From Fagopyrum homotropicum (Eukaryota; Streptophyta; Magnoliopsida; Caryophyllales; Polygonaceae), in the NCBI GenBank assembly GCA_033239125.1, contig BSWB01000005.1, positions 102,857,994 through 102,921,993 on the forward strand: 64,000 nucleotides of DNA, written 5' to 3'. Both the position numbers and the translations under genes were made by a program. Each line of letters begins with the position of its first letter. Position 1 is the first letter of the stretch. Below, piece after piece: positions 58,609-64,000 of the stretch. The notes beneath the pieces were generated by a model. The model ran no database searches. It saw only the letters and a program-made list of their open reading frames with translations, and was not told the DNA's origin.

Positions 58609-58919
58609 CTTAGAGCCCTATATATCCTATTGTTTCTCCCTCCATATAGTTTGATGTGGAAAACACCCAATTTTGACTATTTTCTCAAGTTATTTCCTAT
58701 TATGCAACCAATTTTGGGCATTCATTTCTCATTCAAACGGAACTCAAATTTAATGTATGAATATACCACGAGCAAGAGCTCGCGGAGACGAAGCCAACGC
58801 TCCCACTTTCCGGTGTTGATAATGGCCGGAGCCCACCGGAAATGTGCCCGAAAAAGTGTCCGGCACACACGTGTTAAAACATGTTTGTATTCATTCTTTT
58901 CATTAAATTAGTTCCAACG
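58609..58919 (-). repeat. Copia-2 5' LTR, truncated
   Basis: About 310 bp matching 28690-28999, from CCCTATATATCC to TTAGTTCCAAC. The terminal CA reads CG. The R-U5 part, with TATA box and primer-site side, is missing. Differences from the left LTR are many (for example AAGCACACAA/AAACACCCAA), so Copia-2 is clearly older than both gypsy insertions inside it. Confidence 0.75.
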
Positions 58920-59137
58920 GGCAGGTCGGGTGTACAATCCATCTTAGCCTTAAATTCCTGTACCCGTATACAATCCATCTGGTGAGCCGTAGATGATTTG
59001 GGTAGGTCGGGTAGCCAAAACTTCATCATCACAATAATTGAAAGCACGCACTAAAAATATCTTCATATCCAATCCAAAAAATATCTTATCTTCTTTATAT
59101 TCCCTTGGAAGTTAGTTGAGCTTATCCAACTAGAGAG

Positions 59138-59910
59138 ATGGAGTGTTGCAAGCAGAGGCCAGACAGGAGTGACACTCACCTCTCCGCGGAGGACGAAGCT
59201 CGAATCGAAGCTCAAACCCGGGATCAGTTCGATGATCTTGCCCCAAAGCGCCACTCCAAGCCCCATCGAAGCGACTACTCCTCGTCCTATGTCGACGCCA
59301 ACGCTGCCCCGCAGCTCATTCCCGAGCAGCTCGAGTTTCAACGCCTTGAAGGCCATCAAGAGGTCCTTCTTAACTCCCCTTTTTATTTCTTATTCTTCAA
59401 CTTTACCGATTCTTACCTTGTCCATACAGAAACTAGTGTACACCTCAGGGCAGGCTACAGATGACTTTGTGGAGACTGATTACTACAAGGATCTCAACCT
59501 TGTTGACAAGCAGCACCACACGGTACCTATCTAAAATAGAATTCTATATTTATACATGTACATTAAAAAAATTGATTTTGGATTTTGTTGAGTCTAGACA
59601 GGAACAGGCTTCATAAAAATGGAGGATGTCAAGGGTGACAAGTACTATGAAACGGAGTGTCACACTGCCAATTGCTCTAATGTATCTTGTCATGGTAACC
59701 CAGCCACTAATGACTGGATACCAGCTTCTAATCAACAGGTAACCTTACTAACCTGAAGATGTCTCACATCGACAATATTCCTCCTATTGTCGATTGATTT
59801 TAACACTAGCCAAACAACCTCTTTTCTTCTACTTCTAGATCCTAAATCTCGGGCTCTATTTTTTGCAGGTAGATCTGGTCTCAGGGAAGCCAAGCAGGAG
59901 CGACATCTAA
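59138..59910 (+). CDS. MEE59: MEE59-like protein (maternal effect embryo arrest 59 family)
   Basis: Four exons with GT-AG borders: 59138-59362, 59430-59522, 59598-59738 and 59869-59910, giving 166 aa. The protein is hydrophilic with an acidic and basic N-terminal half (RSDTHLSAEDEARIEAQTRD), then APKRHSKPHRSDYSSSYVD, FQRLEGHQEKLVYTSGQ, FVETDYYKDLNLVDKQHH and TGTGFIKMED, and a C-terminal GNPATNDWIP. From memory this pattern and length (about 170 aa) fit Arabidopsis MEE59 (At4g37300), a gene found by an embryo-arrest mutant; its biochemical role is not known to me. No signal peptide or membrane segment. Exon 3 starts after CTAG, since the next AG would give a stop. It is convergent with PHS2. 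Intron 3 holds a small MITE remnant. Confidence 0.75.
59757..59800. mobile_element. MITE remnant in intron 3 of the MEE59-like gene
   Basis: GAAGATGTCTCACATCGACAATAT followed directly by CCTCCTATTGTCGATTG: parts of the arm and middle of the MITE family at 25808-26305, joined by an internal deletion. Confidence 0.6.
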
Positions 59911-60123
59911 AATGCTCTTAATTCTATGTTTTCTATCTATGCATACTAGAATCTGTCTTCTTGTTGCTCACAAAGTTTAAGCGCCTTCATTTCAAATTAT
60001 GACTGAGAAACACTGCATAATAATACAACAAGTTCATGAGCATACCACTCACACTCACAGGCATTCACTTGCCTTGCTTTTATTCAGTAATCAAACAGAC
60101 TGCTATCATTTCAAAGACTTGAA
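59911..60123. other. Shared 3' spacer of convergent genes
   Basis: 213 bp between the stop codons of the MEE59-like gene (+) and PHS2 (-). It must hold both 3' UTRs, which probably overlap. No separate gene is seen. Confidence 0.7.
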
Positions 60124-63100
60124 TCATGCAACAGGGCATTTCTCAATTTTCCAGATCTCCTTGGCATACTGCGCAATCGTTCGGTCACTGCTGAACTTCC
60201 CGCTGCCCGCTGTGCTCATTATCGACATTTTTACCCATTTCTTCTTGTCCCTGTAAGAACAACGACACATGCATACGTAACGCCTTACTACAAAAAATCA
60301 TTATTCATCGCTCAACTCAAACTTTTGTAACTTCACTTACTTGTATGCCTCGTCAACCTTGTCCTGGCAATCCATGTAACCTGGGAAGTCATAACCAACA
60401 AGGAAGTAGTCACCACGACCGAAACCTGAATCCCCTTCCAGAGACTCAAGGAGTGGATTATAGTCGTAGCTTCCAAATACTCCCGATCTTATCACCTGTT
60501 TAGCTTCCTCGAAACGAGGATCTGCCTTGAACTACAACATCAACAATTCTAAAGTTATCAATATAACAACAAATTTGCACCTACTGCTTGTACAGTCTAA
60601 TAAGTTAATACCTGCCCATTCTCTCGCTCTTTCCGCAGTCTTGGGACTTCATCTGCTTTTGCACCAAACAGAAAGAAATTCTCCTCTCCAATTTCCTCAC
60701 GGATCTCCACATTCGCCCCGTCTAGTGTTCCAATTATAAGGCAGCCATTCAGTGAGAATTTCATGTTGCTCGTCCCACTTGCCTCCATCCCAGCTGTGCT
60801 GATGTGTTGTGAGAGCTCACTTCCCGGGATCAACATCTCTGCCACTGAAACATTGTAGTTCGGAACAAACACAACCTGGAGGTTTTAAACCACTACCAGT
60901 CAAAATCCTTATCCACATACCAATCCATCAATTACAGGGTTTTCTCACAACAATGTTTCAATGTCTATTCTCATCAACAGGTACCAGTGTACCACATATA
61001 AAAATGGAGGAACTGGAACATTGCTACTACTTTCCGTCTTCTTTATTCCATATTGAACTAATTCTAGGGCCTTACTTTAGCTGAAATTCTGTAGTTAGTA
61101 GCAAATAAGAAGAACGGTTTACTTTTCTCACTACAAAACATTCTAAGGTAGCTCATTTACCTTCAAGTACTCGTTGACATCGGGATCATTGTTGACAACA
61201 GAACCAACATCATTTACTAGTTTGACTATCCTTTTAGCATTAGTATATGTAGCAAAGGCTTTACCACCAATCATCACAGTTCTTGGTGTTGTTTTGCTCC
61301 TTTCATCAGGTTTCATCTCCTATTAATGACAAAGAAACATACTCAGATTATAGCTCTGCATATACAGCCTGACTAGAATAAAGCCTTAATTTTGTAGACT
61401 GACACTGATTGCTATATATTCTTTGAGGCACTTAAGTTGCAATATTTTTCAGTATAAGTAGTGCATATTTTAAAGCAGTAGAAAGGAGAATGACGAAGAG
61501 AGTGCAATGTCTCATACCTTCAATTTCTTGTACCTATAGATTGTACCCAAGATATTTAAAAGTTGCCTCTTATATTCATGAATGCGCTTGACCTGTATGT
61601 CAAACAGGCTGTTTGGGTTAATCTCAACACCTGCCACTTTCTTTATGTACTGCGCCAAACGCTTCTTGCTTGCCATTTTGGCAGATGCCCATTCAGCTTG
61701 CAATTCTTCATTATCAGCCAGCTAGATTTCCCAAAATATATTACCAGCAAATAATTAGTCTTCTACCAAAGAGGGATTATTTTTAGCTCCATACGCTTGA
61801 TAACAGATTATCAAAATGTACCTTTCGCAGGTCACTTAGGAGATCGAGATTTGTAATCCATTGATCAGTTTTCAACCATTTTGTGATTATGTTGCTAAGT
61901 TCTGGATTACAAAACTTAAGCCATCTTCGTGGAGTAATTCCGTTGGTTTTGTTCTGAAACTTGGTTGGCCATATAGACACATAATTTGCAAATAACTCTG
62001 CCTTCAAGATGTCACTGTGCAGCTGTGCAACTCCATTAACCTGCACAGTAATGCAGATTATAAAGAGTAAAATAGTTGATATAATAGATTTTTATTGATT
62101 CAAGCATTTTTTTTCCCAGTTTAGTTCCTTCTACTTGCATGCTTCTATTTTTATAGCTCAACATGTCAAACTTTATAGAAAGGACTTCTTACCGTATGTG
62201 AGGAAACAACACACAAATTCGCCATCCGCACAACAGGCTTAGTAGGATTGTTGTCCAACACACGCATATTTTGAATTTCTGCCTCGAGATCAGGTTTTTG
62301 GGTTTGAACCATAGCAACAAACTACAAAATGATGTGCATTCATCACCGGTTGGACTATAGTTAGACGAAATGTGTAAGAAGAAATCCACTAACTGATCAA
62401 GTGACATAATGCTCGATTAGAAACCCCACTCGTTTATCAATTTCCTCTATGATCTCCATATGACGAGGAAGAAGCTTCCACATGACAGACTGGGACCACT
62501 TCTCCAGTGCCTCTGGAAGGACAGTGTGGTTGGTATAAGCAATTGTCCTGCCCCAAGAAAGTTAACAGGAATTAAGGAAATGAGATCTGGAATGCAAAGA
62601 AGGGTGAGTAAATATAAAATTAATAATGATGAGCTACTTTGTCATCACGTCCCAAGCTTCATCCCATCCAAGCTTTTCTTCATCCATAAGCAAACGCATG
62701 AGCTCTGGAATCGCCAGAGTGGGATGTGTATCATTAAGCTGCACTGCAACTTTGCTGGGGAAATCAGACCACTTCAATGGGCTCTTACTATCTCTTCTTT
62801 CCTTAAATCTGGCAATAATATCCTGTAATTTAATGCTAAGATGAGAGCTCAGAGAAACATGATGAGGAGAGTTAGAAACAATCAACTGTGAGTCTTTCGT
62901 ATCCGTGTCCACACACATGAAACCTTGAAATTTAATAATACATACAACAACTATGAAAATCCAATAAACCAGTTACCCAGAACAGGTTACCTGAAGTGAA
63001 GCACTACACAAGAAAAATTGCTGCTTCAAACGTAGAAGTTTTCCATCTTCTGTAGCATCTCCAGGATAAAGAACAGCACAGATCTGCAAAAGCAGAAGAA

Positions 63101-64000
63101 AGACAAAGACAATTATCAAGATCTGTGCTGTCAAACAAGCATCAAAATCCAAATGATGGGACCAAGTGTGATACCTGCCCAGCTTTATAATGTAGTTCAG
63201 CAGCAGATATGAGTTGCCCATCATTAAACTTGAATAGGTTGAAATCTTCAGCACAAGCTTTTGCCTCCCAAAGGCGAAGACTATTGGTATTCTTGGTATT
63301 ATATCCTGGAATAGGAACATCATATGCCAGTGCCTGCATGATCTCTCCTCCAACCCATTGCCGCCTGAAACACAATTTCAAGACATCGAATATTAGTATA
63401 TGAAAAAGAAGAGGGGATACATATCCCAGTAATCAGTGAGATTTCACACTGATCAAAGTGTTCATGTTACACGAAATGGAAAATAATACACATGATTTGA
63501 CAGAGAAGCTTAAGGACAGAAGAATCAGTGACTTACGATCCATCAGGATTGACCTGAACTTGACCAAAGAATCGGACTGGAAATAAAACATCATGCCTGA
63601 CAATTTCCCAAGGACTAAATTTCTGGATAATATCAAGAAAGCATTTTTAGCATGAGCCCATAGAAAGATAAAGAAAGTACATGTCTTTACAATCAAACCT
63701 CGAGCCAATCTTCAGCAATTTCTTCTTGGCCATCCTTTCCGATCTTCTGCTTGAAAAGGCCATATCTGTATCTCAAACCATAGCCCCATGCAGGCAAGTT
63801 CAAGGTGGCCATGGAATCCAAAAAACATGAAGCAAGCCTTCCAAGGCCACCATTTCCCAGTGCAGCATCTTTTTCCTGAGAGAATCACGCAACCAGAGTG
63901 GCACAACTTATACTGTTTGCAGTCTAAGTAAGATAGCTATAAGTTCAGCTTATATCTCTGTTTAGAGGAAATTAACTTAACAACTTCAGAGCTCAGAGCA
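60124..64000 (-). CDS. PHS2: Alpha-glucan phosphorylase, cytosolic H isozyme (PHS2), 5' end outside
   Basis: EC 2.4.1.1: splits alpha-1,4-glucans with phosphate to glucose-1-phosphate; the cytosolic form acts on heteroglycans made from maltose. Exons on the - strand: 63699-63875, 63537-63622, 63175-63364, 62991-63083, 62638-62822, 62430-62547, 62193-62321, 61822-62040, 61518-61721, 61161-61319, 60612-60875, 60341-60531, 60124-60250, giving 713 codons; about 130 N-terminal residues lie beyond 64000. Seen in order: LGNGGLGRLASCFLDS, RQWVGGE, AVQLNDTHPTLAIPELMRLL, AYTNHTVLPEALEKW, KFQNKTNGITPRRW, DIQVKRIHEYKRQLLN, and the PLP-lysine site EASGTSNMKFSLN in 60612-60875. It is the cytosolic type because the ~80-residue insert of the plastid enzyme is absent (MRVLDNNPTKPVVRMANL instead) and the end reads AQYAKEIW. 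No disruption was seen. Confidence 0.95.

Larger units (their letters stand above)
27970..58919 (-). mobile_element. Ty1/copia element on the minus strand, host of nested insertions (Copia-2)
   Basis: The 3' LTR is at 27970-28999 and part of the 5' LTR at 58609-58919. Gag-pol runs leftward from about 33124 to 29574. A ~459-bp tandem repeat fills the leader between 5' LTR and gag. Two later insertions split this leader: the gypsy LTR at 34448-48787 and Gypsy-2 at 48840-57897. Without them the element is about 7.5 kb. The right LTR has only its U3-like end and no primer binding site was found, so the 5' end is deleted or rearranged. No matching target-site duplication links 27965-27969 (ACACA) with the right flank. 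Lineage within copia not assigned. Confidence 0.8.

Noticed and set aside
60124..64000. Plastidial phosphorylase PHS1
   Set aside because: The long acidic insert of the plastid isozyme is missing between the IDKR and VVRMANL blocks, and the C-terminus is of the cytosolic type.

Overview
The window is nuclear DNA of a flowering plant, most likely a eudicot. The support is spliced genes with GT-AG introns and plant-type proteins, Ty1/copia and Ty3/gypsy LTR retrotransposons primed by initiator tRNA-Met, plant Helitrons and MITEs, a LINE remnant, and a fragment of plastid-type DNA holding trnN and part of trnK. I cannot name the species. Nothing bacterial or viral in gene content was seen.

Only three host genes look intact. 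On the + strand, 18128-20977 encodes a mitochondrial uncoupling-protein-type carrier (UCP2/PUMP2-like; nine exons, 302 aa). On the + strand, 59138-59910 encodes a small four-exon protein that resembles MEE59. On the - strand, 60124 to the right edge encodes the cytosolic alpha-glucan phosphorylase PHS2 (13 exons seen; the 5' end lies outside). The last two are convergent, with 213 bp between their stop codons. A fourth gene, a MAPEG/microsomal glutathione S-transferase 3 copy (35182-35812), has its exon-intron structure but a broken C-terminus, and it sits inside a transposon nest.

Layout. 1-6069: decayed chromovirus tail and its 2.6-kb LTR. 6070-9862: AT-rich DNA with diverged repeats and hairpins. 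9863-14727: a decayed copia element with 265-bp LTRs. 14728-17905: a MITE-like element, a 28-bp inverted repeat and a LINE remnant with a poly(A) tail. 18128-20977: UCP2. 20978-27240: intergenic DNA with two Helitrons and a MITE. About 27240-27969: organelle-derived DNA. 27970-58919: one nested block. 59138-64000: MEE59-like and PHS2.

The nested block is the main feature. An old copia element on the - strand (27970-58919) has a ~459-bp tandem repeat in its leader. A gypsy-type LTR inserted there (34448-48787, TSD TACAA/TGCAA). That LTR now holds an MGST3 gene copy flanked by an imperfect inverted repeat. A young gypsy element (Gypsy-1, 35886-45118, TSD ATTTG) then inserted in the MGST3 copy. 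A second young gypsy element (Gypsy-2, 48840-57897, - strand, TSD TGGTG) landed in the same copia leader. Both young elements have LTRs that differ by under about 1% by eye, yet their internal regions are full of stops, which suggests they were mobilised in trans. All gypsy LTRs here share a small hairpin that contains a consensus 5' splice site.

All calls are by eye. Exon borders follow GT-AG and family reading frame; no alignment program or database was used.
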